From assembly GCA_033964015.1 (NCBI GenBank), contig CM066919.1, forward strand, positions 22,289,421 through 22,353,420: a stretch of DNA of 64,000 bases, in the 5' to 3' direction. The translations under genes were made by a program, and so were the position numbers. This document shows, piece after piece, positions 1-11,537 of this stretch. The first letter of the stretch is position 1, and the number at the start of each line of letters is the position of its first letter. The stretch comes from Scolanthus callimorphus (taxonomy: Eukaryota; Cnidaria; Anthozoa; Actiniaria; Edwardsiidae). The notes under the pieces are model-generated. The model made no database searches. It had not been told where the DNA came from and saw only the letters and a list, made by a program, of their open reading frames with translations.

Positions 1-110
1 ATGCCTGAGTTCTCAAGGAAGTCCTTTGTTCTGTACTCACTATCTAATTGGCTAACTTCTTACAAAATGGCCCGGTTGACATAGTCACACAGTAATGAAT
101 TGTTCTCTGT
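1..110. repeat. Dispersed repeat, copy 1 (partner at about 23408-23515)
   Basis: A block including 'TTTGTTCTGTACTC', a GATTGGCTAAC-like CCAAT stretch and 'AATGGCCCGGTTGA' is repeated with few differences at about 23408-23515. It is non-coding, in an SFSWAP intron. The family is not recognised. Confidence 0.55.
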
Positions 111-139
111 TGGGAAATTTCAAAGCATTTCTACAGTAC

Positions 140-2169
140 CTTGAACTGGGCCTTCTGCTAGCTGATTTTCACCATAACCAAACCCAACAGCATTGTATGC
201 ACCATCTGTAGCCAGGGCTTCACGGAACCTCTTCATTTCTTCTTCTGAAAATTACAATAAAAATGGTAATAACACTAAGTGGCAAGCCAGGTATGAAACA
301 TCAACTCCATGGCTGTATTCTAATGAACCCTGATAAAACCTGAACTTTTAATGGCTTGTTATGGCTGTTTCAGGTAACATGCACTTTGCTGTTGTCAAAT
401 ATGTGGAGTTTGGCGGTTGTTTTTTCAGCATTGTTAATCAATGGGAACCATTTGAGCCAAACAGATTGTTAACCAGTGCAGTAGCTATGCTTCAGCGGTA
501 AGACAGAAGTCAATCCACTGTACTAGAGACAAGGATCTGATTGGCTCAAACAGTTTGATTGACAATGCAGAAAAACCCAACTGCCAGAAACCCATTCAAT
601 GTTTTAAATGCAGTTTTTAATGTGTGTTATCTGAAACAGCCACACAACTCATCACCACCTGATAAGGGTTGGCATAGGTGTATCATGAAGGGGAGTGCTT
701 CTGCAAGCCAAGCCTACACCCTAACCACATGTGACAAAAGCAATAGTGTGTGTACTACAGTACCTTGACGAACATCTTCTTCCATGAGGTCCATCTTGAG
801 TTCTAAATATCTCTCCTCATCGCAAAGTCTCTCGATTTCTTGCTCTTCTGGTGATAGAGCACCAGCTTCTCCAGATGACTCAAACTGGGTCTGATCAGTG
901 AATAATAACCTACCATCATACCTAGAATGAAATCAAGTAAGCCATTTTAGGCCATAGCAAAATACTGTGTGGTTGATCTCTAAGCTGATACATTTTCTGG
1001 ATTTTTACTAAAGTGTTTACCATACACAAAATGTTTTGTGCCTTAGGCCTAGTTCAAACGTCGTATTTCGGACGAATTTAATTCAGACGAATTTAATTAT
1101 CGCAATTAAATTCGTCTGAAATGCGACGTATAAAACGAACCTAAAAAGGTCGAAAATTAAATTCGTCTAAGACGTTGTATACGTCGACCCCGGACGTATA
1201 CAACGTCTGAAGTATGTCTTCGTTTTATTTTATTCGTCATATAAAACAAACCTCCATTTTATACGTCACACAGACGAATTTAATTGATCAATGTCTAATT
1301 AAATGCGACGTATAAACTAGGCCTTAGCAGAATCACTTGGGCCAATATGTTGCTCAAAAGTGACATGAAACAAATTGAAAAATAAATAAGTAACTTATTT
1401 AGTTTTGTTGAGTAAATTGCTCAGCTATTCAGACTTCAAAAACACTACTCAGTCTTTTATGATGCTTTCTTGGATAGATGAATGATAATGAGTTTTTCAA
1501 CCACATCCCCAAACCTCAGACTCATGGGGGGTTTTGTATGTCCAACATGACTGACAGAGATATTATTTTCTACTTACGAGTACAACGTTGCCGGGTTCCT
1601 TTCCTGACTTCTGCTTTCCATTCATATCCGTAGAGTTAATACTTACCCTAAATACCCTAGATTTTCTATAAAGTGGAACCATAAAGTTCCACGTTGGAGG
1701 GAAATATTATCACTTTATGCACACAAGATTACAGAATAACTAAAACTGTTTCTCCTTCGTGGTGACAATTCTGGAATCCTTATTGAGTGAGGAACACTTT
1801 TTTTTTCCAGATCAGAGCCTCAGATCGACGACTTTTCAAAGCAGATAAGCTTACACAACATAGACAGAAATATTTCAAAGTGACTTTCAAACCGGCGTAA
1901 GAGTTCAACTGATTTATTTTCTATATACTCAATTTTCATACAACAGACCTGTCGATCAGAAGGCTGCTATCTCCAGACCATTGCATGAGATGTTTTTCTT
2001 GCTCGATATAGTCCGCCTTTTCATTGTCCTGAAACAGTTTGCACGCGTAGCCGAACACAAAAAGTTCTCCATCGTTTCTTCTCGAGTCTTGCAGCGGCTT
2101 TGTTTCCTTCCTTTTATACGGTTTTCTGAAGCCATGGCTTTTTTCTGTCCATCGAACTGGCACGGACAT
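140..2169 (-). CDS. SFSWAP: SFSWAP (suppressor of white-apricot splicing regulator), N-terminal exons, truncated by window edge
   Basis: Three coding exons on the minus strand: 1949-2169 (ATG at 2169), 764-921 and 140-244. They join in phase 2/1, 1/2 and then exit in phase 1 with GT-AG borders. The product has the DRY_EERY domain typical of the SWAP splicing-regulator family: exon 1 gives a 'FGYACKLF' block and ends in LLIDR, completed by exon 2 as the DRY-type 'IDRYDGR'. Exon 2 carries '[11 protein letters not shown]' and exon 3 '[12 protein letters not shown]'. Family members are nuclear SR-like regulators of alternative splicing, with SURP modules and an RS tail further downstream. Those parts lie left of position 1 and are not visible. 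The first 25 or so residues before the domain are unconserved and basic. No frame problem is seen in these exons. Identification is by remembered family motifs; orthology is very likely. Confidence 0.9.
1046..1323. mobile_element. MITE, 278 bp, TTA target duplication
   Basis: The ends are inverted copies (GGCCTAGTTCAAACGTCG at left; GGCCTAGTTTATACGTCG read inward from the right), flanked by TTA at 1043-1045 and 1324-1326. The interior repeats ACGTATAC/GACGAATT-type words in both orientations. The 3-bp TWA duplication suggests PIF/Harbinger mobilisation. It lies in SFSWAP intron 1. Confidence 0.8.
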
Positions 2170-2300
2170 TTTGTTAGAAAGGTCTTTTGTACCCAGTTCA
2201 ATGTCAGAGCAGTATTTTCTTGTGTCAGTTCAAGACATTCTATTCAACGTGCCTTCCTTTCCGTTTTCTTTTGGCCGCCATTTTGATATTGTGGTGTCGA
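2170..2300 (-). promoter_or_regulatory. SFSWAP 5' UTR/promoter with ATGGCGGC motif
   Basis: Directly upstream of the SFSWAP ATG, the minus strand reads CAAAATGGCGGCC at about 2274-2286, a YY1/TISU-like core common at housekeeping promoters. No TATA box is evident. The transcription start is inferred, not seen. Confidence 0.4.
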
Positions 2301-2632
2301 ACAAAAACCGGTTTCTCAACCAGTCAGACGAGTGAAAATACAGTATCCCATAGTGCAACACGGTCCTAATACCGCAAATGAAGGCGTGCGCGCGGCGCGC
2401 GGTATGATGCGTGTTTCAAATTAAATTTATTTCAATTCTTTTGGGGCAAAGGCCTGCTCTTTTCCGCTGTATTTCCATACGTGGTGTATTTAGACAAACT
2501 CTTTTCCCTTTAGTAATTTAATCCTTTCAGTAAAAAACAATAAATATCAGTGGATTGAGTATATTTGAGTGGTTGTAAATAAAGTTCACTTACTAGTATT
2601 CCTCTTCTTTATGAGTAGTGAACAGCAAAATA

Positions 2633-2807
2633 CACAGGGAATTTCTGCAGAAACCCATCCATGGAAAAGCTGAATTTCCCAAGGCACGCGCATGGGAATT
2701 GTTCGGAATTCACATGGATAGCCATGGGAAATCCGAACACTTCCCATTCTTCTACCATGGGAAATTCAGTTTTTCCCATGGATGGGTTTTTGCAGAAATT
2801 CCCTGTG
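2633..2807. mobile_element. Palindromic MITE (CACAGGGAATTTC family), copy 1
   Basis: About 175 bp, near-perfectly palindromic. It begins CACAGGGAATTTCTGCAG and ends with the inverse, with internal CATGG/CCATGG words. Related copies lie at 36247-36367 (left end lost) and 36450-36602. ORFs read through it are artefacts of the palindrome. Confidence 0.75.
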
Positions 2808-3432
2808 ATAGTCCCTATTGTTGTCCATCGGCTAGATCCATGTGGGACACTTGACTTTGAAATGATGTGAGTAGATATTTACGAGTAAGTTGATGGTTTA
2901 TTTTTTCTTCTCTGCAATGATAGCGTTCATATAATTACACCTGTTTCAATTAACGTTGTTCCTAAAACCATGTATCATGAACCCGACTTCGTAGTTGGAA
3001 ATGATTATTCGCACCTAAATCGCAGCACTTCATAATAATAATAATATGTTTTTTTATGTCCTAATTACAAAGAGTAGAAACGTTTAAAAGGTACGTTTTA
3101 ACTTTAGATTTAAAGGAAGAAATGGCTGTATCATTAAAATGATACAGATGTGAGAAATAACTTTCCGCGCATGTGCCAAACCTATAAAAAAAAAAAATCG
3201 GCGAAAGCCCTGTTACGAGAATCTCCCCCGCGGGGTCCGAGGCAGTGAATTGATATGCTGCAACTGGGTATTTGATAGCTCTGCTGAGCTCTGCCCCGAG
3301 CCTTTGATAGCAGAGCCCTGCTCTACATGGACCTTCAAGAGTCCCGATCACTCGCTCCTTTTAGAAACATTAAAACTTTTGATCTTCTGAAAATGTCGCG
3401 CTACCTTATACCAGGGCTCCTGCTTATACCCT

Positions 3433-3666
3433 TACTACCATTTGCGTTCAACCCTGAAGCTTGACGAGGTTTACGTTTCAAATATGCACGTTCTGTCGAG
3501 AAGTTGTCACGTTTCTCGCTCGCTGATTGGCTGCTGTTTTGACCGTTATTTTTCAGCCAATCAGCGAGCGAGAAACGTGTCTATTTCTCAACAAAACGTG
3601 CACGTTTGAAACGTAAACCTACGCGAAAAAATCGTCAAGCTTCAGGGTTGAACGCAAATGGTAGTA
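3433..3666. mobile_element. MITE with about 35-bp terminal inverted repeats
   Basis: The ends TACTACCATTTGCGTTCAAC and its inverse bound 234 bp. The centre carries an inverted pair GCGAGAAACGTG with paired CCAAT-like GATTGGCTG/CAGCCAATC. Non-coding. Confidence 0.7.
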
Positions 3667-3823
3667 TTAAATGGAAACAACAGCTAATTGTTTGTTGGTG
3701 AAAATGGCGGATGATTGAGCGTTTAATGATGTGCGCTCTTTCCATAGGATCTAAAAGCATTGTATACTTGTTTCATCTACAAGCAGGCAGCGCGCGCTCG
3801 GGGTTTTTTTTTTTCATATCAAT

Positions 3824-4062
3824 CAGACCCCGTTCACACGAGACCGGTACAAAACCGGACCGGTACAATTCTGGTACCGTACCGTCGCGCGTTCACACGG
3901 GACCCGGCGCGGTACCGGGCCGATTTTGGCACGGTAAGGCGTGCACGGTCCCGTGTGAACACCGATACAAAATGTGCCAGAATTGTATGAACATGAACAG
4001 ACGGTACCGTACCAGAATTGTACTGGTCCGGTTTTGTACCGGTCTCGTGTGAACGGGGTCTG
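3824..4062. mobile_element. MITE with more than 60-bp inverted arms (TTCACACGAGACC type)
   Basis: The left end CAGACCCCGTTCACACGAGA is mirrored exactly at the right end, and pairing continues over about 65 bp. The interior is made of GGTACC/CCGGTAC words in both orientations. The four overlapping ORFs here are by-products of the palindrome. Confidence 0.8.
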
Positions 4063-4209
4063 CGCGCGCACGATTCTGGTGATTGTGTGAAAAACTCGAA
4101 AAGCTGGAATGTTCCATTGGCACTTTTGCCCCTTATTTCGCTAAAACTCGCGTTATCTCGCATATACTTATACTCGCGACGAGTTAAAGGTTCCCGGCGT
4201 AGGCCTTAT

Positions 4210-4414
4210 CAGGCCCGTAGCCAGGTTTTTGCTGCTAATCTAGAAAAAATGGACCAACGTGGTATGAATTTATTAACCGCTAGTCAAAATTCACTAGATA
4301 AAGCAAATATACGAAACTGGCTGCCAAAGTGACTGCAGTCTTCTGTTTGCCCGTTTAGTCACTAAAACAGTGTTTTTAAGACCTTTTTGCCCCCCCCCCT
4401 TGGCTACGGGCCTG
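4210..4414. mobile_element. hAT-like MITE, CAGGCCCGTAGCCAGG ends
   Basis: Ends CAGGCCCGTAGCCAGG and (inverted) CAGGCCCGTAGCCAAGG, with a C-tract just inside the right end. This is the 'CAG-N-GGCGTAGCCAGG' terminus seen in animal hAT non-autonomous elements. Other members in this window: 15622-15795, 17341-17514, 36905-37159, plus single ends near 5395 and 26877. Confidence 0.7.
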
Positions 4415-4616
4415 CTTATTATGCCAATAAAGAGCGGATTTCAGATGACTGTCGTGCAGTGAGGTGATTTTTTTACACCTTATCCTAGTTTTTATTCAGA
4501 ATTGGTGCAAGTTACTTTGCGCTTGGCTTCACTACAGTCATATGAAATCCGCGCTTGTATGTGCATGGCGCAGATACCGAGAAGCTTACAGTGATATCCC
4601 CTCCCGAAGTATTGGC

Positions 4617-7600
4617 TTACATGAAAGGCCCTATGTTAGATACCGAAGGCTTAGACGGTATTCTTTCAATGATATTAGCATCAGACTGACTCATGTCTAC
4701 TCCTGTGTCATGAGTCGACGGTTTAATAGGCCTTGCCCGGTGAATTTGCGTCCCAACGCTAGGGTACCCAGTGGGCGTAATACACGCCCTGAAGTCCGAG
4801 CTGTTGTTAAACGGCGCCTGTGTCTCTTGCTGGAGGAAAAGCTTGTTGACATCTATCATGCGCCCTCGCGGTATTCCGTCTTGGCTTTCAGTAAATGTGT
4901 AGAAAGTGCTGTTAGAGTCAAACTCCTCACTTGGTTTGCTGTTGGTCCCGGTGGAATTGGTGGTGATTATCTTGGGCTAGTGATATGGAGGAACTCTTTT
5001 TCTGATGTAAGAGCTTTTGGCTGAAATATAGAATAATAAAATTATACCATTTATCAGTTACTCCAGTGGACTTTGAATCTGCACCCCGCTGCCTATTAGC
5101 TCCCATTATAACCTGTACACATCAGCCGGACCTTGGCATGGCATAATTCAATTGTTGGCGTTAGCTTGCACATGGTGTACGTCATGCTACAATCACAAAC
5201 ATTTCGGAATTGGCATCAAAATGTTTCTTAGTTTACTTCTGGCTCTTCCCTTTTAATGCAGTTTCTATAGCTATACATTTACTGTAAAACAGCTCTTTGG
5301 ACAATTATGTTGTCAATTTAACGAAAGAAGAGCCACTCAATAAGCGCTCAAAAATTCGTATATTGTATACCGATTATTATTGTGTGGCAATCCCCAGGGG
5401 CCGTAGCTAGGGCCTTTTTGTAGGGTACGCAAGAGAGTAGTCCAATTACATCTTCTTAAGAATCTTTTTTTTTAGTAAAAATGTTTAATTTGCATTACAA
5501 ACGACAACTGCCAGAGTTTGTGGTAACGTGAATGCTTCGGCCAGTCAGCGTTTGTTCCCGGAATTTATGGAACAAACACAATACGCATCCAAATGCAACT
5601 TCTTTTTAAACATTTATGAAACAATAGCCGAATTCACACTAGAGACGGAAAACTCGTCTGAGACGAGCTTCTCGTCAGAAAAAGTTCCTGTCTTAAGTCA
5701 ATTCTACTCAGAAACATTTGCTTATTATCTGTCTAAACTTTCTCCTTAAAAAAACATTTCGCGTGATCACAGAAAAACAGGGAACCATATTCAAGTCGAG
5801 AAACTCGTCTCAGACGGGAAACTCGTCTCAGACGGGAAACTCGTCTCTAGTGTGAATTCAGCTAATATGTCAAAATAAAAGATAAATGTACTTTGCGTAT
5901 TGGTAACTACGCCCCTGTGAGTGTAACACAGGGTTCGTGCGCTTTCTGGATGACAAAAATCCAGGATATTCCAGGAAGTCTTTAGTTATTTTTCCAGGAG
6001 ATTTTATTGGGTAGAAATGCCCCCTCCCCCAAAAAAAACATGATAATTCTGGAGGATGTCACAATTTGCAGCCCAAAATCAGTTTCAAGGTGAGATTCAT
6101 CGAAACAGGCCCGTGACACCTAGCGCGCCAAAAAGGTGAATTACAGTTGCGACGATGGTATTTAAAAGTATTACTACGTAATAATTCTGGTAATTCGTTT
6201 CGGGCGGTTTGTGTACTCTCTGAGTACTCCTTTTCTCAAAGATTTGGATGCGTTCTGTACTTACAGGCATTCCAAGTCGCTTGGTACTTTGACTGGTAAC
6301 GCTTTTGGGGTTACTTTCAGTACTCCTTGTACCGTCTGAAAAAAAAAAAAAATATGAAGTTGAGATCGATTTACCAATATGAACGTTTGTTGCTAGTGGC
6401 AGCGTTCCAAGCTTTGACATGTTTTTATATCGGCCGGCGCCCGTGCTTGAGAAATTTAGAAAACTCGCCTACTTTCTCTTAAAGGGAGCCTGACATGATA
6501 CGCGTTTAGTAGCACGATCACTGTCGAGCACATTCTCGAACCAAGAGCTCCCCGGCTCGTAACCTCGCGGGGGAGGCTCCAACGCTCAAAATCAACCAAT
6601 CAGCGACGACCCTCAAATGGGTGTCCCCAGAGCTTCCCCCTTTGCGAGCAGACGAGCCGGGGAGCTCTGGGTGCGAGAATGTATCGAGCAAAACTAATTA
6701 GACCATCCTATCAGATAACTATTAAATATTAGTATAAACCAACTAGTGGTCTATTACAAATCCTGCATTCTGATTGGCTGAGCTACTAATGGTCTATTAG
6801 TGATAGACCGTGTCTGGCAAAACCACCACCTTTCTTTGCAAGAAAACTTGACTTTTTCAACATAAAATATTGGAATTCATTGCCAAAACTGACCAACTAG
6901 TTTGTTTATACTAAAACATTAGACCTCTCGTCCTCGAGGTCTAATTGTTAAATATGTAAAACTTAAACAATTGGTGGATCGAGAAATCGATCGCTGCGCT
7001 CACTCGTGAGATAAATTTTCAACACTCGAAGATAAATTCGTATCCTCCGCGCGGCCATGTAATATCCTCTATTTATTATATAGCTCGTGTTTATTCGATC
7101 AAAGCGCGCGCTCGGATTGGTTCTATCATGGTCACGTGGCGGGCTACAAATTCAATGTAGCCCGGGGGGTGGCTGTTTCCCCTCTGGCAACGCCCCTGCT
7201 TACCTTTGATTTCGGTCTGCTTCCCGCAGATCGCCCCTTAACTCCTACGACCCCGTGTCCACTCGGGATGGGTGCTCGATACACTTGTAATTCGACTTTT
7301 TTCAAGGGCATCCCTCCGGCTTCTATCGGCCTGATCTCTTCTCTTGCCTTAGCAAACTTTTCGGGTTCAATTTTCTTTTCGATGTCCGCACAGTTTGCCG
7401 ACAGATAGAAAGCTTTGCCAGCCTCTATTTTAGCGGCAGTGGTCATCGGCTGAGGTTTAGTAGCACAGTTTAGTCCACTTGATAAGGAAAACCTGAAATT
7501 TTCTGGCTTTTTCAAAATAATTCCTCCCTTTGGTGGGTTGCAATTATTGGGCGCTCCTCTAAGAGAAACTGTCTTGCTGTCTCGGATGACTTTTTCACCA

Positions 7601-8490
7601 GAAAACTTTATCTCTTTAGTTGCTTTTTTCTTTCTGTCCTTTCTTTGAATTCCCTTTTATAGTAGCTGGACATGGACTAACTCTGAGAATACCGAATCCA
7701 CTTTTATCATCTTTAATACCATTGGAGACTCTAAACTTGTAGAATGTCATTTCTTTCGGGGCACTATACGAGTTGGATTTCTTCAAAGGTTTTTTTCTGG
7801 TCTTCTCTAAATGAGCTCGAATATGCTTTTTAGTCGCAGCAGAAGTAACAATGTCCCTGTAATACTTCATATATTCATTTGTGTTGTGGAAATGGTGGAA
7901 TTTCATCACCTTGTGTGGTGAAGCTAACCGACCAAGTCGCGAGACGCGGCCATCTTGTCTTTCTGCTTCCACAGCTTGCAACTCGTTCAAATTCTCACTA
8001 AAAAACTCGCATCGTTTCTTCTTGCTTTCCACTAGGACTTTCAATTTGGCTGAACTAGAGCGACTTTTATTCACGGAACTGATTAGACTTTCCACTTTAG
8101 TCTCCTTCTTGGTTGGAGAATTCGGTTTCTTGTTCTCTTTCCACGCGTCTTTTTGCAAGTAGCCACCATCGTGCTCAAGTTGGGAATCGCAAACTTGCCA
8201 GGCTGTCAGTAAACGCTCTTTTTCAGTCTGAAATTTGGAATTTCTGTCCTCTATAGTCAGTAACCTATACATATCCTCAAGTCCTTCATTTGTTGAAGGC
8301 TTGGTTTCCTGTAATTTAGCTGGGGTTTTCGCATCGCTCCATGCGAGAGTTTTTCTTGCTTTTGTAAACATCCCACACGATTTTTCGAGTTCATCAATTC
8401 GCAAGAGTTCGTCGACTGCTTTTGCTTCAAATGTGGTTTACACTTACAAGGCAGGTCAAACACATCACTGCTTAATCCAATCAGAGCCAT
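4617..8490 (-). CDS. Uncharacterised multi-exon protein, frame-disrupted
   Basis: The main exon is 7204-8490 (ATG at 8490, strong donor AAG|GTAAGC at 7204). A likely second exon is 6265-6335, with a long T-tract acceptor and a CCT|GTAAGT donor. A likely last segment, open for 119 codons, is 4617-4976 and ends ...IGPFM-stop. The main exon encodes about 425 residues: 'MALIGLSSDVFDLPC', a charged Lys/Glu-rich stretch, 'FHHFHNTNEYMKYY', then a basic tail. I recognise no domain. Two one-base shifts are needed to read it through: one base missing near 8430 (T-run) and one extra near 7655 (A-run of ATAAAAGGG). The joining of the three parts is inferred from open frames and splice signals only. It could be a real gene with consensus errors or a decaying one. 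Confidence 0.5.
5626..5863. mobile_element. MITE, AGCCGAATTCACACTAGAGACG type, AAT duplication
   Basis: 238 bp with ends ATTCACACTAGAGACG and its inverse, flanked by AAT on both sides (5623-5625, 5864-5866). The interior repeats the word AACTCGTCTCAGACG in both orientations. Confidence 0.75.
6520..6690. mobile_element. Inverted-repeat element with GAGCTCCCCGGCTCG arms
   Basis: Arms 'CATTCTCGAACCAAGAGCTC' and, inverted, 'CATTCTCGCACCCAGAGCTC' bound a short centre with a CCAATCAGCG box. No coding sense. Confidence 0.55.
6728..6853. repeat. Dispersed repeat, copy 1 (partner 31015-31137)
   Basis: A ~120-bp block including 'CCTGCATTCTGATTGGCTGA' and 'CTATTAGTGATAGACCGTG' recurs almost unchanged at 31015-31137 inside an ERK intron. 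The second copy has a few transitions. Confidence 0.7.
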
Positions 8491-8663
8491 TTTGCTTAGT
8501 AAATTGAGGTATAACGACGATATTATTTTGATTCTTTTTCCACTCTGAAAACTCTGGAAGTGTCGAGAGCGAGCGCGCCCGCCAGATCCCAATATTTTTT
8601 TTACACAGGGTTCCCATTAGGTCGCGCGCGATATTTGTTCGATGTTCGTGCGCTCATAGTTAA

Positions 8664-9644
8664 CCATTATCCTGCGAGATTGCGCAGAATATCGTCTGAT
8701 ACTTAGCCGACGAGGGACGAAGTCCCGAGTTGGCTAAAATCAGACGATATTCTGCAAAATCGAGCAGGATAATGGTTTTATTATTCAGCACATCGATAGC
8801 ACAAAACCCCCGAAAAAAGTGACTTTTGTGTATTATTTACGAGCTCAAAACATCACATTTTCCTCAGAGACGGATATCGCAGGATAGCTGTCATGTACAG
8901 AAGACAGCTATTGGCGTTCCAATGACCATATTTGGGCAGTGCATCGATGTGCTGAATATAATCGAAGTTATTATCCAGCACATCGATGCACTGCCCAAAT
9001 ATGGTCATTGGAACGCCAATAGCTGTCTTCTGTACATAACAGCTATCTAGTCCAGTCCCTGAACTCTCCTTCCTGTGGTCGCCGAAAGGAGAGTCCAGAA
9101 ACCTTTGTATGCGCATGCGCTAGATCTGACCAAGAACTTGGGTTTTTTCGTTAGTGCGCATGATCCAAATACCGTTGTCGGAAATTGATTGCTGGCTACA
9201 TGAGTTTTGTCCATCAAGATATAGGACGCCCTTGTGACAGTGACCGCTAAAATTCAACAAACAATCTTCGACAGCGGTATTTGGATCATGCGCACTAACG
9301 AAAAAACCCAAGTTCTTGGTCAGATCTAGCGCATGCGCATACAAAAGTTTCTGGACTCTCCTTTCGGCGACCACAGGAAACAACGGAGCCGCGAAGGAGA
9401 GTTCAGGGACTGGACTAGACAGCTATCCTGCGATATCCGTCTGAGGAAATATGATGTTTTGAGCTCGTAAATAATACACAAAAGTCATTTTTTTCGGGGG
9501 GTTTTGTGCTATCGATGTGCTGAATAATAAAACCATTATCCTGCTCGATTTTGCAGAATATCGTCTGATTTTAGCCAACTCGGGACTTCGTCCCTCGTCG
9601 GCTAAGTATCAGACGATATTCTGCGCAATCTCGCAGGATAATGG
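8664..9644. mobile_element. 981-bp compound foldback element, TTAA target duplication
   Basis: TTAA at 8660-8663 and 9645-9648 flanks inverted arms of over 200 bp beginning CCATTATCCTGCGAGATTGC. Two further palindromes lie inside: about 8892-9041 and about 9066-9384. The first interrupts the left outer arm, since the right arm reads through without it. TTAA duplications are characteristic of piggyBac-type insertion; no transposase is present. All ORFs here are mirror artefacts. Confidence 0.8.
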
Positions 9645-9648
9645 TTAA

Positions 9649-10015
9649 TTAGTTGTCCAAAATTGTGCAATATTTGTAAAACGAAGCAGTTTCAAACGAC
9701 TTTGACTGGAACAATATTTCGAGAGAAAAAGAAAGTATATATTTTTCACAATCGTTTAACTTTTAAGCCGTCATTTCTGACTGTCGGAGGTTCGAATATG
9801 GTGCGTAAAAGAGCCCGGTGTCCCTCTCTTTTTGTTGCATGATTTGATTATTCTAAAACATGAGTACCAAGTTTGCCAAAAAGTAAGTCAATTTCAAGGG
9901 AAGAATTACACATAGAAATATGTGACACAGGAAAACGCTTTTATTTTGTTTTTTATTTGCTTCCAGCTGTTTTTTCTCTTCCAAACTCTAGCTATGCTAT
10001 TTGAATATTTGAATT
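9649..10015. other. Intergenic, nothing recognised
   Basis: AT-rich sequence between two foldback elements, with no ORF or repeat that I can support. Confidence 0.5.
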
Positions 10016-11060
10016 ATGTATCAGTCAATTCCAGCGGTGACCATCCCCCTCCCCCCCGGACACCGTGGGGCATTTGCACACCATTGCCTTCCCTGGGGTG
10101 GGGAATTTTGAAAATTTTGCTGGCCCCGGGGTCGGGAATTGTTTTTCCCCGGGGAGGGGGGTGGGGAATTTTGGTTTTCTCATCTCAAGCGCGTCGGGTT
10201 TTGCGAACAACCCAGTTAAGCCCGGTGCACACTAGCGACATAACGACGTTATGTTGCAACGAAAAAGCATCGGAAAATAATTGAAATAATCAGTAGTTTC
10301 CATGGATCATCATTACATTACTTCACCAAAGCAATCTTATGTTATTTTTTGTCGACTTGAACGTTTGGAAACCACAATGTTGTTCGCGTGATATTTTTCT
10401 TATGTCGTTATGTCGCAAGTGTGCACCAGGCCTTACAGAAAATACGCCACATAAAATATAATGCAGAGCATGGCCCGTATACACCACGTTTGGAGACTGA
10501 CACATTTGCACATTTCACAGTTAACGTCTTCTATAGAGAAGAAACAGATTTCGCAATTTCGTCTCAGTGGAAAAACATAAAAATGAATTGACACTATAAA
10601 CAGAGTTCCAATTTCGCAAAAAGTCAAGTAACATAACTGCGAAATAGTTGCTCTGCAAATAGAATAAGGTAAATTTCGCATTGAGAGATGCAGCTAAATG
10701 GCTACAACCGCGAATGGCCTAGGAATGTCACTTCTTTATTTATATTTTGTCTCACTTTCAGTGAAATGAGAACTCGTTCAAAGACGAGAAAACTAAAGTA
10801 CATTTAAAAACGAATTGTAAATGCTCGGACAGTATAAATGGAGTTGAGTTTTTGTTGTGAAGCTTTGTCACGCAGAGTTACCGTCTTTTTCTCGTCCCGG
10901 GGGTGGGGCATTTTTCCGCTTTTTGTGTTCCCCGCCGTGGGGTATTCTGCATTTTTGCTAGCCCGGCGGCGGGGAATTTTCAGTTTTATTTTTAGAAATG
11001 ACCAAAAGCCCGGGGGGGGGGGGGGGCACGGTCACCGCTGGAATTGACTGATACATTATG
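10016..11060. mobile_element. About 1-kb foldback element with G/C-rich tracts
   Basis: The left end TGTATCAGTCAATTCCAGCG and its inverse at the right (GGAATTGACTGATACAT) bound about 1,045 bp. Just inside each end is a run of C or G followed by reiterated 'GTGGGGAATTTT' stretches. It is itself interrupted by the MITE at 10219-10432. Confidence 0.7.
10219..10432. mobile_element. Nested MITE, TTA duplication
   Basis: Left end AGCCCGGTGCACACTAGCGA, right end inverted GGCCTGGTGCACACTTGCGA, with TTA at 10216-10218 and 10433-10435. The interior repeats GACATAACGAC words. It sits inside the larger foldback, so it inserted later. Confidence 0.8.
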
Positions 11061-11537
11061 GATACATACAGATTCTGTTACTTTTGATAAAATAAATACT
11101 CTATTTTCTATTACCGTTCTCATTGTAGTTTCATAAAAATGAAATTATCATCATTAAGAGAATACTTCCCACTGCTTCATAAAGCTATCAATGAACATTT
11201 ACCTTCAAACAAACAATAACACGTTTAAAACAAACGCAATAGGTCTACCTGTGTACGTACCACAGGAGGCCCGCGCGTAGCAAACTTTTATAGGACTGTC
11301 CGCTGTTCCGTTTTTTTTTTTTAATTGGCTTATTTTGTACAACGGTCGTACTCTCCCGCGCTCCACCGTGTTTTTTTTTTCACTTTGTTCTAAGGAAAAA
11401 CAGAGTACGACTTGGGGCAAGTCTAAGTCTCTAGGAAGAATGCCAGACAAATATACGGCTAAATGTGATTACAGGCAGCAGAGAGGACGATATAGTAGAG
11501 AGCTTGGGGGAGTTTGCAATTCCTATCCATGCACGCT

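Larger units (their letters stand above)
2301..4616. other. Intergenic, mostly MITEs
   Basis: Between the SFSWAP 5' end and the next coding exon. It holds the palindromes at 2633-2807, 3433-3666, 3824-4062 and 4210-4414. The rest (2808-3432) is AT-rich with no supported gene. Confidence 0.6.

Noticed and set aside
1575..1622. Alternative SFSWAP first exon ([10 protein letters not shown]...) that also joins exon 2 in frame
   Set aside because: Exon 1949-2169 gives the conserved family N terminus; the 16-codon piece has no support.
3823..4163. Four overlapping 76-113 aa ORFs
   Set aside because: They read through a MITE palindrome and mirror each other.
4464..5024. 186-codon plus-strand ORF
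   Set aside because: Arg/Cys-rich composition typical of an antisense shadow; the minus strand has a more natural open frame over the same bases.
9780..9800. B-box-like GAGGTTCGAAT
   Set aside because: No A box or tRNA fold nearby.
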